The notes under the pieces: model-generated
The model's input: the letters and a program-made list of their open reading frames with translations, nothing else
The model's database searches: none
What the model was told of the DNA's origin: nothing
Made by a program: the position numbers and the translations under genes
Source of the DNA: Actinacidiphila sp. DG2A-62
GTDB lineage: Bacteria; Actinomycetota; Actinomycetes; Streptomycetales; Streptomycetaceae
DNA: 64,000 nt
NCBI RefSeq assembly: GCF_035825295.1
Contig: NZ_JAYMGI010000002.1
Span: 1,962,001-2,026,000 of the forward strand
Direction of reading: 5' to 3'
Part shown: one piece after another, positions 20,071 to 29,731 of the stretch
Position numbering within the stretch: position 1 is the stretch's first letter
Layout of the letters: every line of letters begins with the position of its first letter

Positions 20071-21780
20071 TCAGCGTGGGGGAAGCGCGGCGAGGCGATC
20101 GCGGAAAGCCCGAGCGGGCGCGGCGTCGCGGTAGGGATCGAGCCGCCGGGCGAAGTCCCGGACGTACTCCGCCGCACGGGCGGACCGCATGTCGGCCGCC
20201 GCGCGGACCACGTCGAACCCCAGCGCGCACGCCGCGTCGACCTCCCCGAGCCCCAGCCTCGCGCACGCCAGGACCGTACGGCAGAAGAGCCGGCTGCGCG
20301 CGTACGCCGGCGCGCGCAGCGCGAGGGACCGCTCGGCGTGCTGCGCCGCGGCCCGCCACTGCCGCAGGTCCCGGTGGCAGTGCCCGAACTCGTCCGCGAG
20401 CTGCGCCTCGTCGAAGAACCGCGCCCACCCGGGCACCTCGTCGCCGCCGCGCGCGGCGCCCAGCGACCGCTCGGCCCGCGCCAGCGCCGCCGCGCACGCC
20501 CGCGCCTCACCGAGCAGCCCGTGCCCGCGGGCCTCCGCCGCGTGCAGCAGCGCCTGCACCGCGTGCGGCGCCGCCGTGCCGACGCCCTGCTGAGCGACCC
20601 GCGCGAGCTGCACCGCCTCGCGCCCGTGCCCGAGGTACACGGCCTGCCGGCTCATCGTCACCAGGACGTAGCCGCCGAACACCCGGTCCCCCGCGGCCTG
20701 CGCCAGCCGCAGCGCCTGCACGAAGTAGCGCTGCGCGAGCCCGTGCGCGCCGATGTCGTACGACGTCCAGCCCGCCAGCCTGGTCAGGTCCGCGACCGCG
20801 CCGAACAGCTTGCGGCCGAGCGTCTCGCCGTAGCTGCCGCGCAGCATCGGCTCGGCCTCGTGCTCCAGGTAGCGGACCAGCGCCTGGCGCGCGTGGCCGC
20901 CGCCGTACGCGTGGTCGAGGGTGCGGAAGAGGTCCGCGACGGCCCGTACCGCGCTGATGTCGCCGGGGCCGACCGTGCCGGGCTCGGCGGGGACGGGCCA
21001 CGGCACGCTCCCCCGGCTCTGGGCCGGCACCCGCGGCCCCGCGGTACCGGCCGCCCGCCCGCCCGCCGCCTCGGCCGCCCCCGCGGCGGCGGCAGCGAAC
21101 GCCGCGCCCACCGCCACGGACCCGGGCCCCGCGCCCACGGACCCGGGCCCCGCGCCCAGGGAACCGGGCCCCGCGCCCACGGCCCCGGGCGCGACCGGCC
21201 GCGGCACGGACGCCACCGACTCGTCGGCCCGCCCGATCAGCCAGTCCCGGCTGGGCACCACCAGCCCCGCCGGCGTGAACGCGATCTTCCGCACCTCGGG
21301 CTGGTTCCCGGTGTCCTTGCGCCACAGCCCGCTGACGATGTCCACCGCCTCGCCGGGCGTCGAGGCGTACTCAAGGCCCGCGTAGACCGGCGCCGCCGCG
21401 TCCATGCCCAGGTCCTGCGCGGAAAGCCTGCGGCCCAGCCGCTGGGTGAAGACCTCGGCGATCAGCGCGGGCGTCGCGCCGCGCGGCTGCTGGCCGCGCA
21501 GCCAGCGGGTGACGGACGTCTTGTCGTACCGCAGGTCCAGGCCGTGCTCGGTGCCGAGCTGGTCGACCCTGCGGGCCAGCCCCGCGTTGGAGAAGCCGGC
21601 CTCCGCGATCAGCTCGGCGAGCCTGCTGTTGGGGCGGGTCGCGCGGCCCTCGGAGGGCTCCCCCGAGGCAGCCGGGCTCCCGGCCCCGGCTGCCTCGGGG
21701 GCCGCCGGGGCCTCCCGGACGGGCGGCGCGGCGAGCGCCGGCGGGCGGTCGGGCTCTGACTGGGGGGCACGGTCCGTCAT
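20071..21780 (-). CDS. NsdA-like HTH/TPR transcriptional regulator
   Basis: A 569-aa protein starting MTDRAPQSE. Residues ~45-120 hold the conserved DNA-binding-like block ([54 protein letters not shown]). The C-terminal two thirds is TPR-like helical ([36 protein letters not shown]). This architecture matches the NsdA/SCO2192-type family, in which NsdA represses antibiotic production in S. coelicolor. The gene diverges from lipB as in that species. The linker holds a 21-bp tandem repeat (GAGPGSV units). Confidence 0.82.
   Translation of the reverse strand: MTDRAPQSEPDRPPALAAPPVREAPAAPEAAGAGSPAASGEPSEGRATRPNSRLAELIAEAGFSNAGLARRVDQLGTEHGLDLRYDKTSVTRWLRGQQPRGATPALIAEVFTQRLGRRLSAQDLGMDAAAPVYAGLEYASTPGEAVDIVSGLWRKDTGNQPEVRKIAFTPAGLVVPSRDWLIGRADESVASVPRPVAPGAVGAGPGSLGAGPGSVGAGPGSVAVGAAFAAAAAGAAEAAGGRAAGTAGPRVPAQSRGSVPWPVPAEPGTVGPGDISAVRAVADLFRTLDHAYGGGHARQALVRYLEHEAEPMLRGSYGETLGRKLFGAVADLTRLAGWTSYDIGAHGLAQRYFVQALRLAQAAGDRVFGGYVLVTMSRQAVYLGHGREAVQLARVAQQGVGTAAPHAVQALLHAAEARGHGLLGEARACAAALARAERSLGAARGGDEVPGWARFFDEAQLADEFGHCHRDLRQWRAAAQHAERSLALRAPAYARSRLFCRTVLACARLGLGEVDAACALGFDVVRAAADMRSARAAEYVRDFARRLDPYRDAAPARAFRDRLAALPPR
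21121..21183. repeat. 21-bp tandem repeat inside the NsdA-like gene (three copies)
   Basis: Three near-identical units CCGGGCCCCGCGCCCACGGA (plus one base) encode Gly-Ala-Gly-Pro-Gly-Ser-Val/Leu repeats in the linker between the DNA-binding-like and TPR parts. Confidence 0.75.
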
Positions 21781-22113
21781 CGGCAGGGCGGTCCACTTCC
21801 GCTGGGCGGGTCTTGGAGTCGGCGTGAATGTAACGGTCGGTGCCGAGGAGCTCACCGGAAGAACCTCATATTCCCCCGAACGAATGACCACCCGGCCCAT
21901 TTCCGGGTAAACCGACCGGCGCGCTCCGGTGCTCGCTGCTACGCCCTCCGGGACCCGTGGGAGCCCCGCGGAGCCTTTCACCGGGCGTCCGCGGAGCCCC
22001 TCGCCGAGCCTTCGGCCGGCCCCGGCCGACGCGCCCGCCGCCGCCCGCATCGACCGCCGTACAGTGAGAGGGGCATTGCGACCACGAGCAGAGCCACAGC
22101 AGAAGGAGTCGTC
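21781..22113. other. Divergent promoter region (NsdA-like / lipB)
   Basis: A 333-base gap between diverging genes, less GC-rich around 21840-21910, where promoters would be expected. AGAAGGAG at 22101-22108 is the lipB Shine-Dalgarno. No operator that I can name. Confidence 0.5.
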
Positions 22114-22923
22114 GTGAGCGAGCTGCACTTCGTGCACCTGGGGTTCGGGGCCGACGCGGTGGAGTACACCGAGGCATGGCAGGAACAGCGCCGCGTGCAC
22201 GGCGCGCGCTTCGCCGACGAGATCGAGGACACCTGCCTGCTGCTGGAGCACCCGCCGGTCTACACCGCGGGCCGCCGCACCGCCGACGACGAACGCCCGC
22301 TGGACGGCACCCCCGTGGTCGACGTGGACCGCGGCGGCAAGATCACCTGGCACGGCCCCGGCCAGCTGGTCGGCTACCCGATCCTGAAGCTGCCCCGGCC
22401 GGTCGACGTGGTCGCCCACGTGCGGCGCCTGGAGGAGGCGCTGATCCGTACCGCCGCGGACTTCGGGCTGGAGACCACCCGGGTGGAGGGCCGCAGCGGG
22501 GTGTGGGTGCTCGGCGACCCGGTCGAGGAGCGCGCCGCCAGGGGCCTGACGCTGGACTTCGACCCCCGCCTGGTGGGCCCCTCCTGGCCGAAGGCGGGCA
22601 AGGAGGGAGAGGAGTTCGACCCGCGGCTCAACGGCCCGGAGTACGCGCCGTCCAACGCCGGCCAGCGCCGCGAGGACCGCAAGCTCGCCGCGATCGGCAT
22701 CCGGGTCGCCAAGGGCGTGACGATGCACGGCTTCGCCCTCAACTGCAACCCGGACAACACCTGGTTCGACCGGATCGTGCCGTGCGGGATCAGGGACGCG
22801 GGCGTCACCTCGCTCTCCGCGGAGCTGGGCCGCGAGGTCACCGTCGCCGAGGTGCTGCCGGTGGTGGAGAAGCACCTGACCGCGGTGCTGACGACCGCGG
22901 TGCCGCTGCCGCGGGCGGTGTAG
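22114..22923 (+). CDS. lipB: Lipoyl(octanoyl) transferase
   Basis: LipB moves octanoate from acyl carrier protein to lipoyl-domain lysines. The LipB signature is present: [20 protein letters not shown] (RGG-x-T-x-HGPGQ), the conserved lysine block [24 protein letters not shown], and [12 protein letters not shown]. It is 269 aa, with GTG 22114 preceded by AGAAGGAG. An insertion around residues 145-180 ([16 protein letters not shown]) is typical of actinobacterial LipB. It forms the lipoate pathway with lipA downstream and serves the E2 in this window. Confidence 0.95.
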   Translation: MSELHFVHLGFGADAVEYTEAWQEQRRVHGARFADEIEDTCLLLEHPPVYTAGRRTADDERPLDGTPVVDVDRGGKITWHGPGQLVGYPILKLPRPVDVVAHVRRLEEALIRTAADFGLETTRVEGRSGVWVLGDPVEERAARGLTLDFDPRLVGPSWPKAGKEGEEFDPRLNGPEYAPSNAGQRREDRKLAAIGIRVAKGVTMHGFALNCNPDNTWFDRIVPCGIRDAGVTSLSAELGREVTVAEVLPVVEKHLTAVLTTAVPLPRAV

Positions 22924-23044
22924 CGGGCCGCGGTGCCGGTGTGACCTGCCAGGCATCCGCCGCCGCCCAGGAATGCGAGGGCGTACCCTGGCGTTCACCG
23001 AAGAATTGAAGCCGTAGGCAGAATCTCAGCTTAGGGAGCCGGCC

Positions 23045-24010
23045 GTGTCCGCAGTCTCACCCGACGGACGCAAGATGCTGCGCCTGGAGGTCCGCAACAG
23101 CCAGACCCCCATCGAGCGCAAGCCCGAGTGGATCAAGACCCGGGCGAAAATGGGCCCCGAATACACCCAGATGCAGAAACTCGTGAAGAGCGAGGGCCTG
23201 CACACCGTGTGCCAGGAGGCCGGCTGCCCCAATATCTACGAGTGCTGGGAGGACCGCGAGGCCACCTTCCTCATCGGCGGCGACCAGTGCACCCGGCGCT
23301 GCGACTTCTGCCAGATCGACACCGGCCGGCCGCAGCCGCTGGACCGCGACGAGCCGCGCCGCGTCGGCGAGTCGGTGCTCACCATGGACCTGAACTACGC
23401 CACCATCACCGGCGTCGCCCGCGACGACCTGCCCGACGGCGGCGCGTGGCTGTACGCCGAGACGGTCCGCCAGATCCACGCGATGACCGCGGACCGCCCG
23501 GCCGGCCGTACGAAGGTCGAGCTGCTCATCCCCGACTTCAACGCCGAGCCGGCCCAGCTCGCCGAGGTCTTCGGCGCCCGCCCCGAGGTGCTCGCGCACA
23601 ACGTGGAGACGGTGCCGCGGATCTTCAAGCGGATCCGCCCGGCCTTCCGCTACGAGCGCTCCCTCGACGTCATCACCCGCGCGCGCGAGGCGGGCCTGGT
23701 CACCAAGTCCAACCTGATCCTCGGCATGGGCGAGGAGCGCGAGGAGATCAGCCAGGCGCTGCACGACCTGCACGACGCGGGCTGCGAGCTGATCACCATC
23801 ACCCAGTACCTGCGGCCCTCGGTCCGCCACCACCCGGTGGAGCGCTGGGTGAAGCCCGCGGAGTTCGTGGAGCTGAAGGAGGAGGCCGAGGAGATCGGCT
23901 TCGCCGGCGTGATGTCCGGGCCGCTGGTGCGGTCGTCCTACCGCGCGGGTCGGCTGTTCCAGCAGGCCGTCGAGCGCCGGGAGCAGCTCCAGGCCGCCGC
24001 GGCCCGCTGA
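23045..24010 (+). CDS. lipA: Lipoyl synthase (radical SAM)
   Basis: LipA inserts two sulfurs into octanoyl-lysine. The radical SAM cluster motif CTRRCDFC and the auxiliary cluster cysteines in [15 protein letters not shown] are present, as is the C-terminal [10 protein letters not shown] with the ligating serine. It is 321 aa, with GTG 23045 and AGGGAG upstream. The gene lies 121 bases after lipB, in the usual order. Confidence 0.96.
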   Translation: MSAVSPDGRKMLRLEVRNSQTPIERKPEWIKTRAKMGPEYTQMQKLVKSEGLHTVCQEAGCPNIYECWEDREATFLIGGDQCTRRCDFCQIDTGRPQPLDRDEPRRVGESVLTMDLNYATITGVARDDLPDGGAWLYAETVRQIHAMTADRPAGRTKVELLIPDFNAEPAQLAEVFGARPEVLAHNVETVPRIFKRIRPAFRYERSLDVITRAREAGLVTKSNLILGMGEEREEISQALHDLHDAGCELITITQYLRPSVRHHPVERWVKPAEFVELKEEAEEIGFAGVMSGPLVRSSYRAGRLFQQAVERREQLQAAAAR

Positions 24011-24313
24011 CCTCGGCGCCGCGGTTGCGATCGGCTGCACCCGGGTGGCGCGCGGCCGCCGGCCACCCGTATCCGGCCCCTCCCGGCGCGGGCGCGGCGG
24101 CTTTCATCCGCGATTGACCGAGTGGTCACTGCCTGGTAACACGGAGTGGCCAGGCTGGTTCGGGCAGGGCCCGGCATCCCGTGCCGCGTCCGCACCGGGC
24201 GGCGCACCGCCGCGCCGCGCGGGCCGTGCCGCGGCCGTGTCCCGGCCGGCCGCTCACGCACCGCAGCCGTACCCGCCCCGTACCTTCCGCGCTGACGAGC
24301 CCAGGAGCACGCG
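24011..24313. other. 303-base gap after lipA
   Basis: No gene supported. The slightly AT-richer stretch GATTGACCGAGTGGTCACTGCCTGG near 24112-24137 could hold the promoter of the following small gene, since GAGTGGTCAC/ACGGAGTGGCC-like half repeats occur there. Nothing else seen. Confidence 0.4.
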
Positions 24314-24541
24314 ATGCCGTCCCAGCCCCAGCAGGCGCACCCCCGTCCGCGCCCGTACGCGCCGGTGGCCGGCGCGCTGCGGGTCGTCGAAACGTTCCTG
24401 CTCAGCGGGGGCCAGCAGACCGCCCGCCGGAACGCCTGGGCGGCCGTGGTGGCCGACCGGCAGCGGGCCAGGGACCGCCGGGAAGCCGAGCGGGCGATGG
24501 CGGGCCTGACCGGTCCGCAGGCCCCCTCCCTGCCGCGGTGA
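24314..24541 (+). CDS. Small conserved streptomycete protein (SCO2195-like)
   Basis: A 75-aa basic protein (MPSQPQQAHPRPRPYAPVAG, then an Arg-rich helix TARRNAWAAVVADRQRARDRREAERAM). It occupies the position of the small conserved gene between lipA and the DUF4191 gene in Streptomyces (recalled, not searched). No signal peptide or known domain. Confidence 0.65.
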   Translation: MPSQPQQAHPRPRPYAPVAGALRVVETFLLSGGQQTARRNAWAAVVADRQRARDRREAERAMAGLTGPQAPSLPR

Positions 24542-24629
24542 CGCGGGCCGCCGGGGCCGCCGCGCCGACGCCGCCGCGATGACCCGGTCGCGGTGACGGT
24601 GTCCCGCCAGGCCACGTATCCTTTGCGGC

Positions 24630-25310
24630 ATGGCGAGGAAGGAAACATCCGAGAACGCTGGGCGGCTGGCACAGATCGCCCAGACCTACAAGATGACCCG
24701 GCAGGCCGACTCCACGATCGGTCTTGTCCTTGCGGCTGTGGGAATCGTCACCTTCGGTGTCATCCTCGCCCTCGGCTTCTTGATCGGTCACCCCATCTAC
24801 GCGGGCATCCTGGGTCTGCTGCTCGCCCTGCTCGCGACGGCGGTCGTCTTCGGCCGGCGCGCGGAGCGGGCGGCCTTCGGCCAGCTGGAGGGCAAGCCCG
24901 GCGCGGCCGCCGCGGTGCTCCAGAACGTGGGGCGCGGCTGGACCGTCACCCCCGCGGTCGCGATGAACAAGAGCCAGGACGTGGTGCACCGCGCGGTGGG
25001 CCGCGCGGGCGTCGTGCTCATCGGCGAGGGCAACCCCAACCGGGTCAAGGGCCTGCTGGCGGCGGAGAAGCGCAAGGTCGGCCGGGTCGTCTTCGACGTG
25101 CCGGTGCACGACTACATCGTCGGCGACGGCGAGGGCGAGCTGCCGCTGAAGAAGATCAGGTCCACGCTGCTGCGGCTGCCGCGGGCGCTGAGCGGCCCGA
25201 AGACCACCGAGGTCAACGACCGGCTGCGGGCGCTCGGCGATCTGATGTCGAACATGCCGATTCCCAAGGGTCCGATGCCGAGGGGCATGCGGATGCCGAA
25301 GGGCCGCTAG
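24630..25310 (+). CDS. DUF4191 domain membrane protein
   Basis: A 226-aa protein. The N-terminus MARKETSENAGRLAQIAQTYKMTRQAD is followed by two adjacent membrane helices (residues ~35-52 and ~56-75: GLVLAAVGIVTFGVILALGF, YAGILGLLLALLATAVVFG). The rest is a conserved cytoplasmic domain (FGQLEGKPGAAAAVLQNVGRGW, GRAGVVLIGEG). The family is universal in actinobacteria next to lipA; its function is unknown. Confidence 0.9.
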   Translation: MARKETSENAGRLAQIAQTYKMTRQADSTIGLVLAAVGIVTFGVILALGFLIGHPIYAGILGLLLALLATAVVFGRRAERAAFGQLEGKPGAAAAVLQNVGRGWTVTPAVAMNKSQDVVHRAVGRAGVVLIGEGNPNRVKGLLAAEKRKVGRVVFDVPVHDYIVGDGEGELPLKKIRSTLLRLPRALSGPKTTEVNDRLRALGDLMSNMPIPKGPMPRGMRMPKGR

Positions 25311-25500
25311 CCGCTAGTTCCGGGGGCGACCCGGTTCCGGGTGACGGGGACGGCGGGCGGGACGACTCACGGGGGCGCGGACGACCGCGCCCCCGTTCGC
25401 GTACCGCGTCCGGATCGCGTACCGCCCCCGGATCGCGCGCCGGCGGGCTCCCGCACGGGACCGCGTCCACGTACGGCGCCCCGCTCGCGCACCGCGCGGG

Positions 25501-25968
25501 TCAGATGCGGACCTCGACCGACTTGGCCGCCTTGTCGTGCAGGCCCCGGGTGTCGCGGTCCCAGACGACGGCCGGGATGACGATCAGCAGCAGGACCGTG
25601 CGCACCAGCGCGGCCAGCGGGCTGAGCCGGCTGCCGTCGACGCCGACCACGCGCAGTCGCATGATCAGCTTGCCGGGCGTGGCGCCGACCAGCGCGAGGC
25701 CGATCAGGCTGACCGCGCCGAACACCGCGAGCGCCCAGTTGTTGGCGAGGTGGACGTCACGGCCCGCGATCAAGCCGTATGCGATCACCACGCAGAGGAT
25801 CCAGTCGATGAAGACGGCCGCGACGCGGCGGCCGATCGACGCGATGGACCCCGGCCCCGACTCGGGGAGCCCGAGGCGCTCGCCACGGTAACCGAACTCC
25901 ACGCCCATCTGCTCGGCGGCGGCCCGGGGCCCCGAGAGCCACGAACCGATGACATCCCTGTTGTCCAC
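25501..25968 (-). CDS. RDD family membrane protein
   Basis: A 155-aa protein with about three hydrophobic helices. The RDD-type block [20 protein letters not shown] opens the domain, followed by [16 protein letters not shown] and a C-terminal [20 protein letters not shown] start at GTG 25968 ([10 protein letters not shown]); the longer open frame upstream runs into the glnA promoter and is not homologous. It lies divergent from glnA. Function unknown. Confidence 0.88.
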   Translation of the reverse strand: MDNRDVIGSWLSGPRAAAEQMGVEFGYRGERLGLPESGPGSIASIGRRVAAVFIDWILCVVIAYGLIAGRDVHLANNWALAVFGAVSLIGLALVGATPGKLIMRLRVVGVDGSRLSPLAALVRTVLLLIVIPAVVWDRDTRGLHDKAAKSVEVRI

Positions 25969-26105
25969 CCGTCCACGGTAACCCCCCGCGGATCCCGCCC
26001 GAACCGGGCTCCCCGCCGGCCCGCCCGCCCCCTCGCTCCCCCACTGCTTCCCCACTGGTCCCACGGGTGCGCCCCGGCCGCGCACCGCCCTCCCCGACGT
26101 GGCGG

Positions 26106-26143
26106 TTAACGTCCACGAAACAAATGGGTCATGCTGGAGAAAT
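26106..26143 (+). promoter_or_regulatory. GlnR box upstream of glnA
   Basis: TTAAC-n6-GAAAC-n6-GTCAT-n6-GAAAT matches the actinobacterial GlnR consensus gTnAc-n6-GaAAc repeated twice, 98 bases upstream of the glnA start. GlnR control of glnA is established in Streptomyces; the site itself is read directly. Confidence 0.85.
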
Positions 26144-26240
26144 CCCTGATCCCTACTGTCGGGGTCAGCGTGCGCCACCGCACTGGCCGCGTCTCGATCG
26201 CCCACCCGACCGCGCTCCGGCCGGGCCTAGGAGGAGTTGG

Positions 26241-27650
26241 ATGTTCCAGAACGCCGACGACGTCAAGAAGTTCATCGCGGACGAGGGCGTCAAGTTCGTC
26301 GACGTCCGGTTCTGTGACCTGCCCGGCGTCATGCAGCACTTCACGGTCCCGGTCTCGACGTTCGACCCGACCGAGGAACTGGCCTTCGACGGCTCGTCCA
26401 TCCGCGGCTTCCAGGCCATCCACGAGTCGGACATGGCGCTGCGCGCGGACCTGACGACCGCGCGGGTGGACCCGTTCCGCAAGGACAAGACGCTCAACAT
26501 CAACTTCTTCATCCACGACCCGATCACCGGCGAGGCGTACAGCCGCGACCCGCGGAACGTGGCGAAGAAGGCCGAGGCGTACCTGGCCTCCACGGGCATC
26601 GCCGACACCGCGTACTTCGGCCCCGAGGCCGAGTTCTACGTCTTCGACAGCGCGCGCTTCGCCACCCGGTCGAACGAGTCCTTCTACCACATCGACTCCG
26701 AGGCGGGCGCCTGGAACACCGGTGCGCTGGAGGACAACCGCGGCTACAAGGTCCGCTACAAGGGCGGTTACTTCCCGGCCCCGCCGGTCGACCACTTCGC
26801 CGACCTGCGCGCCGAGATCACCCTGGAGCTGGAGGCGGCCGGGCTGCAGGTCGAGCGCCAGCACCACGAGGTCGGCACCGCGGGCCAGGCGGAGATCAAC
26901 TACAAGTTCAACACGCTGCTGGCCGCGGCCGACGACCTGATGCTCTTCAAGTACATCGTGAAGAACGTCGCGTGGCGCAACAACAAGACCGCGACCTTCA
27001 TGCCCAAGCCGATCTTCGGTGACAACGGCTCCGGCATGCACGTCCACCAGTCGCTGTGGCAGAGCGGCTCGCCGCTGTTCTACGACGAGCAGGGCTACGC
27101 GGGCCTGTCCGACACCGCCCGCTACTACATCGGCGGCATCCTGCGGCACGCGCCGTCGCTGCTGGCCTTCACCAACCCGACGGTGAACTCCTACCACCGT
27201 CTGGTGCCGGGCTTCGAGGCGCCGGTGAACCTGGTGTACTCGCAGCGCAACCGGTCCGCGGCGATGCGCATCCCGATCACCGGCTCGAACCCGAAGGCCA
27301 AGCGCGTCGAGTTCCGCGCGCCCGACCCGTCCTCCAACCCGTACCTGGCCTTCTCCGCGCTGCTGCTGGCGGGCCTGGACGGCGTGAAGAACAAGATCGA
27401 GCCGGCCGAGCCGATCGACAAGGACCTCTACGAGCTGGCCCCCGAGGAGCACGCGGGCGTCCCCCAGGTCCCGACCTCCCTCCCCGCGGTCCTGGACGCG
27501 CTGGAGTCCGACAACGACTACCTCCAGGCCGGCGGCGTCTTCACCGCGGACCTGATCGAGACGTGGATCGACTACAAGCGCACCAACGAGATCGCCCCGA
27601 TCCAGCTCCGCCCGCACCCGCACGAGTTCGAGCTGTACTTCGACATCTAA
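26241..27650 (+). CDS. glnA: Glutamine synthetase type I (GSI-beta)
   Basis: ATP-dependent ammonia assimilation into glutamine. It is 469 aa, with [16 protein letters not shown], the ATP-binding [18 protein letters not shown] and NRSAAMRIP active-site loop. Tyr397 (DLYELAPEE) is the adenylylation site of the beta subtype. ATG 26241 is preceded by GGAGGAG. Regulated by a GlnR box 98 bases upstream and probably post-translationally by GlnE. Followed by a strong terminator. Confidence 0.97.
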   Translation: MFQNADDVKKFIADEGVKFVDVRFCDLPGVMQHFTVPVSTFDPTEELAFDGSSIRGFQAIHESDMALRADLTTARVDPFRKDKTLNINFFIHDPITGEAYSRDPRNVAKKAEAYLASTGIADTAYFGPEAEFYVFDSARFATRSNESFYHIDSEAGAWNTGALEDNRGYKVRYKGGYFPAPPVDHFADLRAEITLELEAAGLQVERQHHEVGTAGQAEINYKFNTLLAAADDLMLFKYIVKNVAWRNNKTATFMPKPIFGDNGSGMHVHQSLWQSGSPLFYDEQGYAGLSDTARYYIGGILRHAPSLLAFTNPTVNSYHRLVPGFEAPVNLVYSQRNRSAAMRIPITGSNPKAKRVEFRAPDPSSNPYLAFSALLLAGLDGVKNKIEPAEPIDKDLYELAPEEHAGVPQVPTSLPAVLDALESDNDYLQAGGVFTADLIETWIDYKRTNEIAPIQLRPHPHEFELYFDI

Positions 27651-27667
27651 GCCGCCGGCTCGCCTCT

Positions 27668-27705
27668 GACGAGCGCCGCCGCCCCTGGGGGCGGCGGCGC
27701 TCGTC
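27668..27705. terminator. Strong terminator between glnA and the convergent gene
   Basis: Perfect 18-bp inverted repeat GACGAGCGCCGCCGCCCC / GGGGCGGCGGCGCTCGTC with a two-base centre, 18 bases after the glnA stop. The gene at 27782 converges on it, so it may serve both strands. Confidence 0.9.
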
Positions 27706-27781
27706 GGTGTTCGCGGACGAGGTGGCGAACGAGCCGGTGCTTTCGTGCCTTGGCGGCACGCCGTCTTCGTGGTCTGCAGCT

Positions 27782-28609
27782 TCACGCGAGCGGCTTCACG
27801 CGGGCGACCCACCTCTCGGGGTCGGCGATCTCGTCCCGGGTCGGCATCAGCGAGGGGTCCGCCCACGCCAGGTTGAGCGTGTCGACTCCGGCCAAGGTGA
27901 CGACGTCGACGGCCCACACCGCGCCCGCGTCCTGGATGGCCTGGCGCGTCTCGGTGTCCGTGCCCTTGTCCACAACCGCCATGAGCGTCTTCATGTCCAC
28001 CGACTCCCGGCCGGTCCGCGCACCGATCTTCCGCCCGATCAGCCGCGTGGTGACCTCGCCGTCCGCCCACCGCGCATGCCCGTGGAGAGCGTGGGCCGGC
28101 GCGATGTCAGGCCATCCCCGGACCTCCCGGAGAAGCGTCGTGTGCGCCAGGAACGCCCGCCCGTCGCTTGCCCGGTGCTGTGCCACACGGGCCAGATGGT
28201 GAGCGAGGACCTTCGTCAGCCCGTCGTCCTCCACACCCCATGCCGACAGTGCGTCCGGTACCAGAAGAATCTCCGGCTCCCACTCCTCCGTCTCGATCAC
28301 CGTTCCCTCGATGAGCTGCCACAGGAGGTCGTGCTGGCTCGGCCCTGCCAGAGGGGACCTTCGGATCACGTCGACCGCGGATTCCGGCAGCCCGAAGTCC
28401 CGTACGTCGCGCGTGATGACGCGTTCGGTGTACGCGGCGCGGGCCTCGTGCCAGGACTCCGGCGTCACCAGGCGGATGACGGGAGATTCGCCCACCGGCA
28501 GGTGCGTGACCTCTTCCACGACCGGCAGCACCGCATCGGCGAGTTCACTCACCACCCCGCCCAACGAGATTCTGCGGGGTGCTTCCACTCGGACATCGCA
28601 AAGCGGCAC
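27782..28609 (-). CDS. Unknown protein, possibly a degenerate zinicin-like metallopeptidase
   Basis: A 275-aa protein starting at GTG 28609 (VPLCDVRVEAPRRISLGGVV) after GAGGAAGAGG. I do not recognise the family with certainty. The central LTKVLAHHLARVAQHRAS recalls a metallopeptidase HExxH helix with the catalytic Glu replaced, and WLIEGTVIETEE-type acidic segments precede it; this is a weak resemblance. The frame is open in phase back to GTG 28732, through the hairpin described next, so a longer form is formally possible. It belongs to the accessory block with the HATPase and HTH genes. Confidence 0.65.
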   Translation of the reverse strand: MPLCDVRVEAPRRISLGGVVSELADAVLPVVEEVTHLPVGESPVIRLVTPESWHEARAAYTERVITRDVRDFGLPESAVDVIRRSPLAGPSQHDLLWQLIEGTVIETEEWEPEILLVPDALSAWGVEDDGLTKVLAHHLARVAQHRASDGRAFLAHTTLLREVRGWPDIAPAHALHGHARWADGEVTTRLIGRKIGARTGRESVDMKTLMAVVDKGTDTETRQAIQDAGAVWAVDVVTLAGVDTLNLAWADPSLMPTRDEIADPERWVARVKPLA

Positions 28610-28625
28610 GGTTCCTCTTCCTCGT

Positions 28626-28680
28626 GAAAAAACAGGGAAGGCCCTCAGCGGATGGTCAGCCACCCTGCCCGCTGAGGGCC
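28626..28680 (-). terminator. Hairpin plus T run in the leader of the 27.8-28.6 kb gene
   Basis: On the minus strand CCGCTGAGGGCC and GGCCCTCAGCGG form a perfect 12-bp inverted repeat (28640-28651 with 28669-28680, 17-base loop), followed by TTCCCTGTTTTTT. It looks like an intrinsic terminator for the upstream HATPase gene, but it lies only ~16 bases ahead of the next gene's ribosome-binding site, so it could also act as an attenuator. Confidence 0.75.
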
Positions 28681-28811
28681 CCGGTGCCCCGCGACGGGGG
28701 AGAACGCTGGGACACCGACCCACGCCACTCACGGCGCGGGGATTGAATGCCGCCCTTACCCGGATGCGGCGGCCATCGGGGAGCGGTGAAGCGTTTGCGA
28801 CGGGCCTGCGC

Positions 28812-29252
28812 TCACAGCGGCGCAGCGCGGGAAACGACGGCCCAGACGATCTTTCCCGGACCCTCCCGGTCCTTCACGCCCCACTGCCCATCGGTCAGGG
28901 CGTCGACCAAGAGGAGACCGCGGCCTGATTCGGCGTCGTCCGGCGCAACAGCTCGGAACTCCGGGCTGCGCTCAGTGATGTCGTGCACCTCGATGCGCAC
29001 GCCGCGCTCCAACCGCTCGAACCGCGTCCCGATCACGTGCCCGTACGGCGGATGCGCGTGCGTGATCGCATTGGTCACCAACTCCGAGACCACCAACCCG
29101 GCATCGTCCGCAAGAGCGGACAGGCCCCACAGGTCGAGGCGCAACAGCAGCAGCCGCCGCGCCTTGGCCACCGAGCGGGGCGCAGGCGGCCACGTCCTCA
29201 TGACGTCCCCCGCCGACCCCGCCGACCCGGCCGGGGACAGAGCGCCGATCAC
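28812..29252 (-). CDS. HATPase_c ATP-binding protein (anti-sigma/RsbW-like)
   Basis: A 146-aa GHKL ATPase domain: N box LVVSELVTNAITHA, G1 box region ESGRGLLLVDALTDGQWGV, and C-terminal GKIVWAVV. Such stand-alone domains are abundant in Streptomyces and are usually anti-sigma-factor-like regulators paired with HTH proteins. GTG 29252 is chosen because GGGGAGG lies seven bases upstream; ATG 29201 is an alternative. It is divergent from the HTH-TPR gene at 29732. Confidence 0.85.
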   Translation of the reverse strand: MIGALSPAGSAGSAGDVMRTWPPAPRSVAKARRLLLLRLDLWGLSALADDAGLVVSELVTNAITHAHPPYGHVIGTRFERLERGVRIEVHDITERSPEFRAVAPDDAESGRGLLLVDALTDGQWGVKDREGPGKIVWAVVSRAAPL

Positions 29253-29505
29253 CGGAGACCTCCCCGCAGTTCCGGAAGTGCCGCGGCCACGCGTGGATGA
29301 ACGATCGTTCCGGACACTTCCCAGGGCTGCGGCAGGATGTACGCGCCCTGCTCCACGGTTGCGGCCCGTCGTGAATCGGTTCGCCGGAACGAGCGTCAGA
29401 CGGCGCCGGGGCACCCCCGCGGCGAACCGCCTGCACGGCTCGCTCGGACCGCCGGCCGAATAACACGACCAGTAGGCAGAACAGTTGGACGATAGGCTTG
29501 CTCAC
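28972..29505 (-). CDS. Doubtful small hydrophobic-start ORF upstream of the HATPase
   Basis: GTG 29505 has GAGGAG eight bases upstream and begins VSKPIVQLFCLLVVLFGRRS, a plausible membrane-anchored short peptide start. The frame then overlaps the HATPase gene in another phase and loses sense. If real, only roughly the first 45-80 codons are meaningful and the end may be disturbed by an indel. Listed because the ribosome-binding site and hydrophobic start are good. Confidence 0.3.
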   Translation of the reverse strand: MSKPIVQLFCLLVVLFGRRSERAVQAVRRGGAPAPSDARSGEPIHDGPQPWSRARTSCRSPGKCPERSFIHAWPRHFRNCGEVSGDRRSVPGRVGGVGGGRHEDVAACAPLGGQGAAAAAVAPRPVGPVRSCGRCRVGGLGVGDQCDHARASAVRARDRDAVRAVGARRAHRGARHH

Positions 29506-29541
29506 GTCGACGCTCCTCTGAAGCGTTGGCCACGCCCCGGG

Positions 29542-29629
29542 GCCGCTAGCACGGTCGCCGGGGTCTTACCTGCGGCGATGTGTTCAGCGGGGCTGCGCGG
29601 GGTACGGCCGTCTATGCGCCGCTAGCACG
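29542..29629. repeat. Two copies of GCCGCTAGCACG, 76 bp apart
   Basis: The 12-mer GCCGCTAGCACG, with a GCTAGC palindrome at its heart, occurs at 29542-29553 and 29618-29629 in the gap between the divergent HATPase and HTH-TPR genes. An operator role for the adjacent regulator is a guess. Confidence 0.5.
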
Positions 29630-29731
29630 ACGCCTTGCATGAGCCCATCGTTCAGAAGGCAGCGCCTACAGGGGAGTTGACGAGCCTTGACTATGCTGGA
29701 AGTAGCTTCAGTCAACCCCTAGAGGTTCACG

